This document shows, piece after piece, positions 17,292 through 26,013 of a DNA stretch of 64,000 nucleotides. The notes under the pieces are model-generated. The model saw only the letters and a program-made list of their open reading frames with translations. It ran no database searches and was not told where the DNA came from. Position 1 is the stretch's first letter. The number at the start of each line of letters is the position of its first letter. The translations under genes and the position numbers were made by a program. The DNA comes from Paenibacillus sp. FSL W8-0186 (GTDB lineage: Bacteria; Bacillota; Bacilli; Paenibacillales; Paenibacillaceae): contig NZ_CP150207.1 in NCBI RefSeq assembly GCF_037969765.1, positions 2,907,001 to 2,971,000 of the forward strand, given 5' to 3'.

Positions 17292-19361
17292 TCAACGCGT
17301 AAATGCTGCCGGTACTCCCCCATCGATCGTCAGCATGCAGCCCGTAGTCTTATCCGCCTTGGAGGAGGCGAAAAAGGCAATCCCTTCGGCTACGTCCTGC
17401 GGGTAAATATTGACTAACAGTGTTGTGCGCTTGCGGTAATGCTCCTCCAGCTGATCCGGCTCTATCCCGTAAGCCGCGGCCCGCTCATTGCGCCAATTCG
17501 AGTTCCAAATGGCCGAACCCTGCAGGATCGCATCTGGAAGAATCGTGTTCACGCGGATGCCGTATTCACCACCCTCTGCGGCGATGCAGCGGGCCAGGTG
17601 AGCTTCCAGCGCCTTCACCGAGCTGTAGGCTGAGGCGTTTTTACCCGCATAGATCGAATTTTTGGAGCCTACAAACACCATGCTGCCGCCAAGAGCCTGT
17701 TCCTTCATCAGCTTGAAGGCTTCTCTCGCCACGAGAAAATAACCGGTTCCCAGCACGTTCATGTTCAGATTCCATTCCTGCAGCGAGGTCTCGTCAAAAG
17801 GACTCGAAGTCGCAAGTCCCGCGTTGTTGACGATGATGTCAACGCCTCCATAATGCAGGGCTGCCTGCTCGTATGCGGCGCGCACCATGTCCTCATTGGT
17901 GACGTCCATTTTTACGGCCAAAGCGACGTTATCGCCGAACTTCCCGTTTATTTCCACGGCCACCTGCTGCGCGCCTTCCAAGTTCAGATCCGCCAGCACC
18001 ACATGCGCTCCTTCGCTAACGAGGCGCCATGCCGTCGCGCTGCCGATGCCGCCTGCTCCGCCCGTAATGAATGCTACCTTACGGGAGAATTCCGCCTCGG
18101 CCGGGGCCAGGGACAGCTTATACAGCTCAAGCGGCCAATATTCTACGTTATATGACTCGTTCTCGCTGAGCGAGACGAACTTGCCGAGCGTCGTCGCACC
18201 GCGCATAACTGCGATCGCGCGATGGTATAAGGCCGCGCTGACTCGGGAATTGGCCCAGCTCTTGCCAGTGTTGATCATTCCAAGTCCCGGTATGAGAATA
18301 ACCCGCGGAGCTGCTTCGAACATGACATCGCCCTCATTCTTGTTCCGCTCGAAATAGGCCTTGTACTGCTGCTTGTAATCAGCGATACCTTCAATCAGCT
18401 TCCTGCGCAGCCCTTCGACATCGCTTGCATCCGGCGTCCAGTCAATAAAGAGCGGAACAACCTTCGTGTGCACGAGATGATCCGGGCAGGCCGCCCCCAC
18501 CTGGGACAGCTGGGCCGAATCCCTGCTGCCGACAAAGGCGAGCACATCCTCTTCATCGTCGAAAGTTAGGATCATTTTCTTGCCATCGCTGACCGCGCCG
18601 CGAATCGAAGGCATGAGCTTGGCAGCGATGTTCTTGCGCTCTTCGCTTGGCAGCGGCTGATGAACTAAGCCGCCGAACAAAGTGGCCTCATTAACGCGGG
18701 ACTCGATGTAGCGCTCGGCTTCATTGATGATTTCGATCGTCTTGGCATAGCAGGCTTCAGAGGTATCACCCCAGGTAACCAGCCCATGCTTCTCCATTAA
18801 TACAAGCTCGGCCTTAGGGTTATTAAGGACGCCCTCGGCAATCATTTTCGACAGCGTGAATCCCGGTCGGATGTAAGGGACCCAAACGAAGCGGTCTCCG
18901 AAAATTTCCTTCGCAATCTCTTTGCCGTTATCTGCGCAGCACAGGCTGATAATGGCGTCCGGATGCGTATGGTCTACATGATTGAACGGCAGAAAAGCAT
19001 GCAGCAGTGTTTCGATGGAAGCGCGCGGATGTTTGGAATCGATCATGCAATTTACCAAGTAGGCGACCATGTCTTCATCAGACATTGCTTCGCGCTCGAA
19101 TAACGGCTGGATGTCTTCCATACGCAGACCGGTGAAATTTCCCTGCTTCATTGTCGCAAGATCCGAACCGCTCCCCTTGACGTACATCACTTCAACGTCA
19201 CGGCCTCTAAAATCCTTGATTACGGTCTTGCTTGAAGTATTTCCGCCGCCCCAGTTGCACACCCGGCGGTCTGAGCCTATGAGATTGGAGCGGTAAACGA
19301 GTTGGTCGAGTCCTCCCTGCAGTGCGGATGCTTTAGAAGAATCCCATAAATTTTGTACCAT
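17292..19361 (-). CDS. rhaEW: Bifunctional rhamnulose-1-phosphate aldolase / lactaldehyde dehydrogenase (short-chain dehydrogenase)
   Basis: The 689-residue fusion has a class II aldolase domain (about 1-400; zinc ligands in FNHVDHTHPDAI and the late HLVHTK region) and a short-chain dehydrogenase domain (about 425-689) with FITGGAGGIGSATA, VDIIVNNAG, VFVGSKNSIYAG and the catalytic YSSVK. The first splits L-rhamnulose-1-phosphate to dihydroxyacetone phosphate and L-lactaldehyde; the second oxidises lactaldehyde to lactate. The architecture equals B. subtilis RhaEW (YuxG). TCGGAGGTTATCAC precedes the ATG. It lies 66 bases after rhaB. Confidence 0.93.
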   Translation of the reverse strand: MVQNLWDSSKASALQGGLDQLVYRSNLIGSDRRVCNWGGGNTSSKTVIKDFRGRDVEVMYVKGSGSDLATMKQGNFTGLRMEDIQPLFEREAMSDEDMVAYLVNCMIDSKHPRASIETLLHAFLPFNHVDHTHPDAIISLCCADNGKEIAKEIFGDRFVWVPYIRPGFTLSKMIAEGVLNNPKAELVLMEKHGLVTWGDTSEACYAKTIEIINEAERYIESRVNEATLFGGLVHQPLPSEERKNIAAKLMPSIRGAVSDGKKMILTFDDEEDVLAFVGSRDSAQLSQVGAACPDHLVHTKVVPLFIDWTPDASDVEGLRRKLIEGIADYKQQYKAYFERNKNEGDVMFEAAPRVILIPGLGMINTGKSWANSRVSAALYHRAIAVMRGATTLGKFVSLSENESYNVEYWPLELYKLSLAPAEAEFSRKVAFITGGAGGIGSATAWRLVSEGAHVVLADLNLEGAQQVAVEINGKFGDNVALAVKMDVTNEDMVRAAYEQAALHYGGVDIIVNNAGLATSSPFDETSLQEWNLNMNVLGTGYFLVAREAFKLMKEQALGGSMVFVGSKNSIYAGKNASAYSSVKALEAHLARCIAAEGGEYGIRVNTILPDAILQGSAIWNSNWRNERAAAYGIEPDQLEEHYRKRTTLLVNIYPQDVAEGIAFFASSKADKTTGCMLTIDGGVPAAFTR

Positions 19362-19427
19362 GTGATAACCTCCGATTGTTTAAGATAATAGCGATTATAG
19401 TATTGATATAATAGTATTGGTATATTT

Positions 19428-20909
19428 TCAGCGGGGCTGAACCAATCTCGCTTTGATTTGCTCCCAGCGCGCGCCGGCAGCGTCCATTTCTTCTTCATGA
19501 ATAGGCCGTGGCTCGTATCGCTTTAACGGAACCGAATTACCGATGATCCCCCGGGCCTCTTCCATTCCCTGCAATTGTCCCGAGCTGATCATCTGGACAG
19601 CGATGTTACCTAGAGCGGTCGCCTCCGATGGCCCCGCTATAACCTCGATTTCCGCCATATCTGCGGTTAACTGGCAGAGCAGCTCATTATTGGCTCCGCC
19701 GCCGACAATATGCAGCGTATCGATTCGCTGATCCGTCAGTCTCTGCAGCTCCTGGATGCTGTCTTTGTAGGTCAGTGCCAGGCTGTCAAAGATACAGCGC
19801 GCCAGCTTGCCGATCGTATCCGGCTCGGGCTGCCCCGTCTCCCGGCAGCAAGCCCGGATTTCCTCCGTCATGCTGCGGGGGTTTAAGAATCGCTGGTCAT
19901 TGCAAGGAACCAAGTGCTGAAACGGCTTTTCCCGCATCGCCAGCTCCGCCAGCGCGGCAAAGCTGTAAGCATTCTGCGTCTCGCGGCGCACCTCCTGGAT
20001 CATCCAGAGTCCCATAATATTTTTGAGGAAACGATACGTGCCGTAAACGCCCCACTCATTCGTATAATTGGCGTTCATTGCCTCGGCCGTGTTCAGCGGA
20101 GTTCTGCGCTCCACACCCAGCAAAGACCATGTCCCGCTGCTGATATATGCCCAGGACGTATGCGGCTGAGCCGGAACCCCCGCAACGGCCGAGGCCGTAT
20201 CATGGGTCGGAGCAACGATGAGCTCGCAATCGGGCAAATCGTACTGCCGCTGCAGCTCAGGTGAGATTCTTCCCAGCTTCACGCCCGGCTCCGTAAGCTT
20301 CCCGAATTGTTCGCGGCGCAATCCCAACAGCCCGAGAAGTTTACTGTCAAAATCTCTCTCTGCCAAATTCAGAAGCTGCATGGTCGAGGCGTTCGTCACT
20401 TCGTTTATGAGCTTGCCGGTTAAGCGGTAATATAGATAGTCCGGTACCATTATGATTTTGGCGGCTTGGGAGAGCTGATCGTCTTCATGAACATAGAGCT
20501 GGTACAACGTGTTGAACGGCAGCTCTTGAATTCCTGTCCTGCTGTACACCTCGGCTCTGCTAATCGTTCGGTGCAGACGATCCGGGGCGTCCTTTGTCCT
20601 GCCGTCCCGGTAAGCGTACACCTCATGAATGCGCTTTCCATTATCGTCAAGAAGTACATAATCAACAGCCCACGTATCGATTCCAAGCGTACAGGCTTCA
20701 ATCCCCTCCTTCTTGGCTTGCTGCAATCCCTTGATAATTTCAGCAAATAAGTAATCGATGTCCCAGTAATCATGCCCTTCTGTTTCGGTAAAAGCATTGC
20801 TGAAGCGATGAATTTCCTGCAGTTCGATCCTCTGCTCCTGCTGATGAAGGGTTCCCCTCACCAGGCGGCCGCTCGAGGCGCCGATATCTACGGCAATGTA
20901 GTTCTTCAT
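19428..20909 (-). CDS. rhaB: L-rhamnulokinase
   Basis: The 493-residue FGGY-family kinase phosphorylates L-rhamnulose. Motifs are AVDIGASSGRLVRG (phosphate loop), TLGIDTWAVDYVLLD, APTHDTASAVAGVP, YISSGTWSLLGVE and the C-terminal adenine-binding IVGGGANNELLCQLTAD. It is the first gene of the rhamnose series, with AAGGAGATGG ahead of the ATG and a predicted promoter 40-70 bases upstream. Confidence 0.94.
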   Translation of the reverse strand: MKNYIAVDIGASSGRLVRGTLHQQEQRIELQEIHRFSNAFTETEGHDYWDIDYLFAEIIKGLQQAKKEGIEACTLGIDTWAVDYVLLDDNGKRIHEVYAYRDGRTKDAPDRLHRTISRAEVYSRTGIQELPFNTLYQLYVHEDDQLSQAAKIIMVPDYLYYRLTGKLINEVTNASTMQLLNLAERDFDSKLLGLLGLRREQFGKLTEPGVKLGRISPELQRQYDLPDCELIVAPTHDTASAVAGVPAQPHTSWAYISSGTWSLLGVERRTPLNTAEAMNANYTNEWGVYGTYRFLKNIMGLWMIQEVRRETQNAYSFAALAELAMREKPFQHLVPCNDQRFLNPRSMTEEIRACCRETGQPEPDTIGKLARCIFDSLALTYKDSIQELQRLTDQRIDTLHIVGGGANNELLCQLTADMAEIEVIAGPSEATALGNIAVQMISSGQLQGMEEARGIIGNSVPLKRYEPRPIHEEEMDAAGARWEQIKARLVQPR

Positions 20910-20947
20910 TCCATACCCATCTCCTTAATAAAATAAGGTATGACATC

Positions 20948-20977
20948 ATCCTAATCCCAAAATACCATAAAAGTCAA
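20948..20977 (-). promoter_or_regulatory. Predicted rhaB promoter
   Basis: On the minus strand TTGACT (20972-20977) and TAGGAT (20948-20953) are 18 bp apart, placing the start about 35 bases before rhaB. Confidence 0.65.
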
Positions 20978-21034
20978 CAATAATACATAATTATTTCTTT
21001 TTTTATATCTGTTTTTGTTTATTTAGTAATTGGT

Positions 21035-21105
21035 TTTATTTTGTTTTTGTGTTTCAGCTGGGCTTGTCTGTATTTTTGCTTGATTTTATAGGGAAACAAA
21101 ATAAA
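21035..21105. promoter_or_regulatory. Candidate DeoR-type operator: inverted 12-mers upstream of rhaB
   Basis: TTTATTTTGTTT at 21035-21046 recurs as its exact reverse complement at 21094-21105, centres 59 bp apart. A related GTTTTTGTTTATTTAG lies at 21011-21026. DeoR-family repressors often bind spaced repeats of this kind and loop DNA; assignment is inferred from position only. Confidence 0.35.
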
Positions 21106-21130
21106 CCCGATTCATCGTAGAATCAGGTTT
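21103..21130 (-). terminator. Hairpin with minus-strand U-rich tail
   Basis: Arms AAACC-x-GATTC and GAATC-x-GGTTT with loop ATCGTA form a 10-pair stem with one mismatch. On the minus strand it is followed by ATTTTGTTT, so it could stop leftward transcription arriving through the MaoC gene. There is no T run on the plus strand. Confidence 0.45.
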
Positions 21131-21240
21131 GGACGTTATTTATTGCAGCAGCTTGAAATGATCGGCTATATTAAAGGGGAGGAATTTTATGGAATATACA
21201 TTTGTATCGCGCATTTTATTGTTTGAATGGAGGAGTCTCG

Positions 21241-22269
21241 ATGATGGATCAATGGCAGCTAACTTCAGTACCGCCGCAGCGCACAATCATTACCAAGGAA
21301 CGAACCGGTGCGTTTCTGCAGGGCTTTCCCGCAGCCTTTCGTTCTAGTGTTACCATCGTTCCTCTGACGTATCCTATTACGCTGTGGCAGAACGTAGAGC
21401 TTCCCTGGCTGCCAGACGATCAAGGCGGCAAAACTATCATTCACGGCCAGCAGACGCTGCAGTATTATCGGGTTCTTCCCTATAATGAGGAGATTATCTG
21501 GCAAATTCACCTGGCAAGCATACGGGAAACGGAAGGTTCCCAAGGACCAATGCAATTGCTGAATTGCGTGATGGATGTCAGGAATGCGCATGAGGAACTC
21601 ATATTGCAGGCGAATACCACCCTTCTTCTGCTGGATCAGCCAAAACCACAGCCGCGGCCCCAATCGCATACCAACCCAGCTACCCATAGGATTGCCCGGC
21701 ATACTTTACCTTCCGCGCTGTACGGCCTATGGGATAAGGAGAGCTCTCTCATTCCGGGAACCATACTGATCGATGCCTGCCTCGGCACGATAACCGGGGA
21801 GATGCTTGTCGCTTATGCCGCAGCTTCCGGCGATTACAATGCCATCCATTTGGATGCCCAGAAGGCAGTAGAATTCGGGCTGCCCGGCCGGGTGGCTCAT
21901 GGCATGCTCGTATTAGGCATGGTCGGAAATCTGCTGCAGGAGCTGCAAACCGCGCCTATGACGCTCAGGAATTTGGAATGCCGCTTTCGCATGCCTATTG
22001 TGGAAGGGGACACCGTGTTCGCCAAGGTTATTGTTCAGTCCGTAGTCCCCTCTCAGCCTGGGGACAAAGAGACTTTCATCGACGGTGATATTCTCAATGA
22101 AGCAGAAGCCCAAAATAATCCGGTTATCCATTGCCTCCTGGAGGTTTCTATCGTTCGGCCTGAGCCTGATTCATCGTGTTCTGAATCTTATGCGGACGCT
22201 CCTTTTACGAGTGGTCAATCGCAGCGCATATTGGCATACAGCGGTTCGGCCGATTATGTACTCGCCTAA
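21241..22269 (+). CDS. Double-hotdog MaoC-type (3R)-hydroxyacyl dehydratase/enoyl hydratase
   Basis: The 342-residue protein has two hotdog domains, as in fused MaoC/HTD2-type dehydratases. The C-terminal half carries the hydratase-2 motif ASGDYNAIHLDAQKAVEFG-LPGRVAHGML, with the catalytic Asp and His. The N-terminal half (about 1-150) is a divergent non-catalytic hotdog. It probably dehydrates 3-hydroxyacyl-CoA or hydrates enoyl-CoA. ATG at 21241 follows GGAGGAG; the frame from 21202 lacks a ribosome site. Its TAA overlaps the acyl-CoA dehydrogenase stop on the opposite strand by four bases. It supplies the one step missing from the adjacent leftward acyl-chain genes. Confidence 0.83.
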   Translation: MMDQWQLTSVPPQRTIITKERTGAFLQGFPAAFRSSVTIVPLTYPITLWQNVELPWLPDDQGGKTIIHGQQTLQYYRVLPYNEEIIWQIHLASIRETEGSQGPMQLLNCVMDVRNAHEELILQANTTLLLLDQPKPQPRPQSHTNPATHRIARHTLPSALYGLWDKESSLIPGTILIDACLGTITGEMLVAYAAASGDYNAIHLDAQKAVEFGLPGRVAHGMLVLGMVGNLLQELQTAPMTLRNLECRFRMPIVEGDTVFAKVIVQSVVPSQPGDKETFIDGDILNEAEAQNNPVIHCLLEVSIVRPEPDSSCSESYADAPFTSGQSQRILAYSGSADYVLA

Positions 22270-23435
22270 TCCCAATGACCGATCTTCACATTTCCTTTCA
22301 GCAGGTTTCGCGCAATAATGATCCGCTGAATTTCATCCGTTCCCTCATAGATGCGCCATACTCTCATCTCCCGGTACCAGCGCTCGATCGGCAGATCTTT
22401 GGAATAACCCATGCCGCCGTAAATTTGCAGCACCCTGTCAACGACTTGGTTGGCGACGCCCGCACCGTACAACTTCGACATGGAGGCATGATGACGCGCA
22501 TCAAGCTGTTTTTCCACCCGCCATGCCGTATGCAGGACAAGCCATTTCAGCGCCTCGACCTCAACCGCGGAATCGGCAATCATCCATTGAATACTCTGCC
22601 TGGAAGCCAGTGTTTCGCCAAAGGTCACCCTTTCGTTCGCATAATCGATCGCCATCTGCAGCAGCCTCTCCGACGCCCCGACCGCAATGGCCGGAACGAC
22701 CCAGCGTCCTCTGCTGATCCACTGCATTGCCATCGTGAGCCCGTGATCCACTTCGCCGAGCACATTCTCATCGGGAACGAGCACATGGTCAAACGTCAGC
22801 AAGGAGGGGCTTTTATCTCCGCCCATCGTCAGAATCGGTTCCGACGTCCAGCCCATTTCCCGGTCGACAAGAAAACAGGTAATACCTTTGTTCTTGCCGG
22901 TTGATGGATTGGTCACGGCAAAGACAATGGCGAAATCCGCCTCGTTTCCATTCGTAATAAAAGCCTTCTCGCCATTCAAAATCCATCCGCCAACCGTCCG
23001 CTTGGCCGACATTTGGATATTGCTTGTATCCGACCCGGCTGCCCGTTCGGTAAGCGCAAAGCAGGACTGTCTTTCCCCGGCAATGACCGGGTACAGATAC
23101 CGTTCCATCTGCTTTTCATTGCACATGAACAGGATGTTATCCGCCTCCCCGCCTAGCACAAAAGGAACGCAGGTGCGGCCCAGCTCCATTTTTACGATGG
23201 CACTTGTGATCGTTCCCAGATTGGCTCCTCCATATCTTTGCGGCGTTTCGATGCCCCAAAGCCCGAGATCTCTAGCTTTGTTCTGAAGCGCCCTAAGCTG
23301 CTCCCGGCTGATCCCCTCCTTCCCCTCTCGCTCGTTGAGAAGCAGCTGGCGCTCCAAAGGAATGAGCTCATCAGCAACAAACTGGCGTACGGTGCGTTGA
23401 ATATGCTTTTGCTCTTCGGTCAGTTCAAAATTCAT
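22266..23435 (-). CDS. Acyl-CoA dehydrogenase
   Basis: The 389-residue flavoenzyme has the standard layout: N-terminal helices from FELTEEQKHIQRTVRQFVADE, the FAD/substrate strand CFALTERAAGSDTSNIQM, GEKAFITNGNEADFAIVFA, and the C-terminal IYGGMGYSKDLPIERWYREMRVWRIYEGTDEIQR split here only by domain, in which the Glu of YEGT is the usual catalytic base. It would introduce or reduce an alpha-beta double bond in an acyl-CoA. Start chosen at ATG 23435 to match the family; AAGGAG is somewhat distant (12 bases). It is the last gene of the leftward bioY series and shares no terminator with the convergent MaoC gene. Confidence 0.9.
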   Translation of the reverse strand: MNFELTEEQKHIQRTVRQFVADELIPLERQLLLNEREGKEGISREQLRALQNKARDLGLWGIETPQRYGGANLGTITSAIVKMELGRTCVPFVLGGEADNILFMCNEKQMERYLYPVIAGERQSCFALTERAAGSDTSNIQMSAKRTVGGWILNGEKAFITNGNEADFAIVFAVTNPSTGKNKGITCFLVDREMGWTSEPILTMGGDKSPSLLTFDHVLVPDENVLGEVDHGLTMAMQWISRGRWVVPAIAVGASERLLQMAIDYANERVTFGETLASRQSIQWMIADSAVEVEALKWLVLHTAWRVEKQLDARHHASMSKLYGAGVANQVVDRVLQIYGGMGYSKDLPIERWYREMRVWRIYEGTDEIQRIIIARNLLKGNVKIGHWD

Positions 23436-23497
23436 GCTTCTTTTCAGCTCCTTATGAATGTGATCCGATGATAATCCGATATTAAAGCGATCCCAAC

Positions 23498-24634
23498 TTA
23501 ATCGAACACCTGCTGCCTCCAAATTCCTCTTGCTGCAAATAGGCGGTACAGGTCGACAAGCTGCCTCTCGGTAGGGTGTTTATAGTAGAGCACATCGTAA
23601 GCTTGCCTGATCGACTGGCAGATAAGATCGAGATCGGATAATTCGGTTTGATCGATCACGGCGACTTCCCTGCCTGCTGCCTCGGAAGTAATCGCATTGA
23701 CCGCTTCGGTACTATGCTTATAAATCACGATAATGCTGACGGGATAACGGCCCCCCTCATACCCTTGATAGGCCCGGACGACATTTTCGAACCTTACATA
23801 GCAGTCCCACCAGGAAATTCTGATTTGCGGATTGAAAAATTCCGCCAGGATTTTTTGCGCTTCTACTTCAAAGGACGGGTGACGGGAGATGAAATGCTGC
23901 AAATTCGCCAGCCAGCCAGCGTAGCGGGCCTCATTGAATTCGGAAGGATGATGCACATGATAGGCAAGCGCGTTTTTGTTGAAAATAAACGAACCGCCTC
24001 CCTGCTCCAGCCTGTAGCCGAGCTCGCTGTCCTCCAGTCCCCAGCCCGCGAAACCGTCATTAAACATGCCGGCTCCGATCAGTCTCTCCCTTCTGACCGA
24101 TATATTGCAGCTGAAGAACAGATGCCAGGCCGTTCGGAGCGCTCCGGCATTCTCGGAAAACCGCTCCATCAACCAAAACCGTTCATCTTCCTCGAAGGGC
24201 GGCAAGCTGCCTGCTTCAAAAAGCGCTTTTCCTCGCCCCCCAGCGATCGCTCCTTGCTCCAAATATCTTCTAAAGCCGATGACAAGCTTGTCCTCCGCAA
24301 ATTTATGAACGCGCAAATGCTCGGCGACGAATCCCGGTCCGGGAATTTGATCCCCATCCAGAAAAATCACGATATCACCGCTTGCGCTCACAATGCCCTG
24401 ATTACGGGAAACAGCTCTGCTCGATTCCACCGTGTCAGGGATGTATTTATAAGTCAGCGGGTAATTTACCGCCAATTGATGAATCATTTCCCCTGTGCCA
24501 TCCGTTGACCCGTTATCGACGAGGATGACCTCGAAGCCGTCCCCCTCCTGCAGGTATTGGCGGGATAGGGAAATCAGGCAAGCTTCGATAATTTCTTGCT
24601 GATTATAGGCCAGTATGACAATGCTAGCCTTCAT
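23498..24634 (-). CDS. Family 2 glycosyltransferase
   Basis: The 378-residue protein has a GT-A fold: SIVILAYNQQEIIEACLISL, VDNGSTDGTGEM, SRNQGI and the DxD-type FLDGDQIPGPGF, then GWGLEDSELGYRL, the acceptor ED motif of GT2 enzymes with a galactosyltransferase-like C-terminal part. About 100 further residues of unknown role follow, without membrane segments. A nucleotide sugar is the likely donor; acceptor unknown. ATG at 24634 follows AAAGGAGAATTT. It lies between the GT1 enzyme and the acyl-CoA dehydrogenase on the same strand. Confidence 0.88.
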   Translation of the reverse strand: MKASIVILAYNQQEIIEACLISLSRQYLQEGDGFEVILVDNGSTDGTGEMIHQLAVNYPLTYKYIPDTVESSRAVSRNQGIVSASGDIVIFLDGDQIPGPGFVAEHLRVHKFAEDKLVIGFRRYLEQGAIAGGRGKALFEAGSLPPFEEDERFWLMERFSENAGALRTAWHLFFSCNISVRRERLIGAGMFNDGFAGWGLEDSELGYRLEQGGGSFIFNKNALAYHVHHPSEFNEARYAGWLANLQHFISRHPSFEVEAQKILAEFFNPQIRISWWDCYVRFENVVRAYQGYEGGRYPVSIIVIYKHSTEAVNAITSEAAGREVAVIDQTELSDLDLICQSIRQAYDVLYYKHPTERQLVDLYRLFAARGIWRQQVFD

Positions 24635-24739
24635 AAATTCTCCTTTCTCGGCTCGCACCCTGGGAACTTGCATCGTGGCCGAAAATGATAGGGCAAAGCC
24701 GATAACTCCTTTTTATTAAGGTCAATCTATGCGCAATGC

Positions 24740-25993
24740 CTATAGCAGTTCATTAATTAAGGCGGCAGCGCGTTCTGCGCCTCCGTAATTACGGGAAGCA
24801 ATGCTGTCCCGTAATGTTCGCGCCTGCTCCAAAGCCCCCCCGCCGAGCATCGTATCCACCATTTCCGCCAGCCGCTGACCCGTCATCTCGTAAGGGCGGA
24901 TCATACGGCCGCCGCCTATTTGCTGCAGCTGCCTAGCGTTGAATTCCCTTTCCGCCCAGGTAGGAATCATCAATGAAGGTGTGCCTGTCAATAGCGTCGT
25001 CATACAGCTCCCGTGCCCCCCGTGGTGTATCATAATATCGCTTCGCTCTGCCGCCATCACCCCGGATACGTAAGTCGCAAAGCTCACATTCGGAGGAATT
25101 TTCTCCTGATCCCCTTCCAGCGGATTAAAGCCCGTAGCGATCAATATTTCCGTAGAAGTATGACCCAGCGCATGGACCACTTCCCTGAAAATATGGCCGC
25201 CGCTCTCGACACCCCATTCCACAAGCCTGCTCGTATACACGAATACACGTCTCTTCCCTGCCATGCTCCTCTCCTCGGCCAGCCAGGACTGCGGCAAACC
25301 TGCCACGCTGTCATCCCTCCAGACGATCGGACCGACATATTCCAGGGGGATTGAGAGGACCCTTGGATCTACGGGATCAAATTCTGGGATGCTTGGCACA
25401 ATTGCTAAGTCGCCGGCCAAGAAGGCCAGGACATTGTCGCTCTGTTCCAGTCCGTGCAAAGCAAGCGTTTCGTTTAGCGCCTCAGTGACAGCATTACCGG
25501 CATCAAAGGCATCACTTGCATGACCGGCGCCGTTCTCTATCGGTCTTGCCGCTGCCTCTGGGTTAAATGGCACGCCTCCGGGAAGGGAGCAGGACTGGTG
25601 GATGGAAACGAGCGGAATTCCAAGCTTGCGGGCAATGAAAGCGGCCGATAAACTGGAATCTGTGAGCACAAGATCCGGCTTAAAGGCTGACGTTACACCC
25701 AGCCTGGATTCAAGCTCGTTCTTCATATATACCGCGTCAGCATAACCCATCATCGCCAGAAATTGATGGAAATCCGCAAAATCGGGATCGAATGTCTGGC
25801 CCTTCGGCTCCGGAATAGGCGGAATCGGGATAGCTTCAAAGCCGAGCTCCTCCATGGCTGCACCCGCATTTCCCCAAATCGTAAAAGCGACCTCATGCCC
25901 CATGTCTCGAAGCTTGAGCGCGATGGGCAAGCAACGGTTGACTCTGCCCATTCCGGCCATCATGCCGATAAATATTCGTTTCTTCTTCAACAA
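24740..25993 (-). CDS. Family 1 (macrolide/UGT-like) glycosyltransferase
   Basis: The 417-residue GT-B enzyme starts IFIGMMAGMGRVNRCLPIA and has DLVLTDSSLSAAFIARKLGIP in the acceptor domain. The donor-site signature is IMIHHGGHGSCMTTLLTGTP followed by EREFNARQLQQIGGG, typical of UDP- or dTDP-sugar transferases that modify lipids and natural products. It starts with TTG at 25993, six bases after GGAGG. It lies in the bioY-linked operon 20 bases after the reductase gene. The acceptor could be a hydroxy fatty acid or derived lipid, which is inference from neighbours. Confidence 0.88.
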   Translation of the reverse strand: MLKKKRIFIGMMAGMGRVNRCLPIALKLRDMGHEVAFTIWGNAGAAMEELGFEAIPIPPIPEPKGQTFDPDFADFHQFLAMMGYADAVYMKNELESRLGVTSAFKPDLVLTDSSLSAAFIARKLGIPLVSIHQSCSLPGGVPFNPEAAARPIENGAGHASDAFDAGNAVTEALNETLALHGLEQSDNVLAFLAGDLAIVPSIPEFDPVDPRVLSIPLEYVGPIVWRDDSVAGLPQSWLAEERSMAGKRRVFVYTSRLVEWGVESGGHIFREVVHALGHTSTEILIATGFNPLEGDQEKIPPNVSFATYVSGVMAAERSDIMIHHGGHGSCMTTLLTGTPSLMIPTWAEREFNARQLQQIGGGRMIRPYEMTGQRLAEMVDTMLGGGALEQARTLRDSIASRNYGGAERAAALINELL

Positions 25994-26013
25994 GGCATTC
26001 CTCCATAGCTACA

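Larger units (their letters stand above)
20910..21240. other. Divergent intergenic region between rhaB and the MaoC-type gene
   Basis: No gene is supported. It holds the leftward rhaB promoter, a T-rich stretch with TTTTGTTT-like repeats, a pair of inverted 12-mers that may be the DeoR operator, and a hairpin at 21103-21130. No clear rightward promoter was found for the gene at 21241. Confidence 0.7.

Noticed and set aside
23648..24508. 286-residue plus-strand frame
   Set aside because: Antisense shadow of the GT2 gene.
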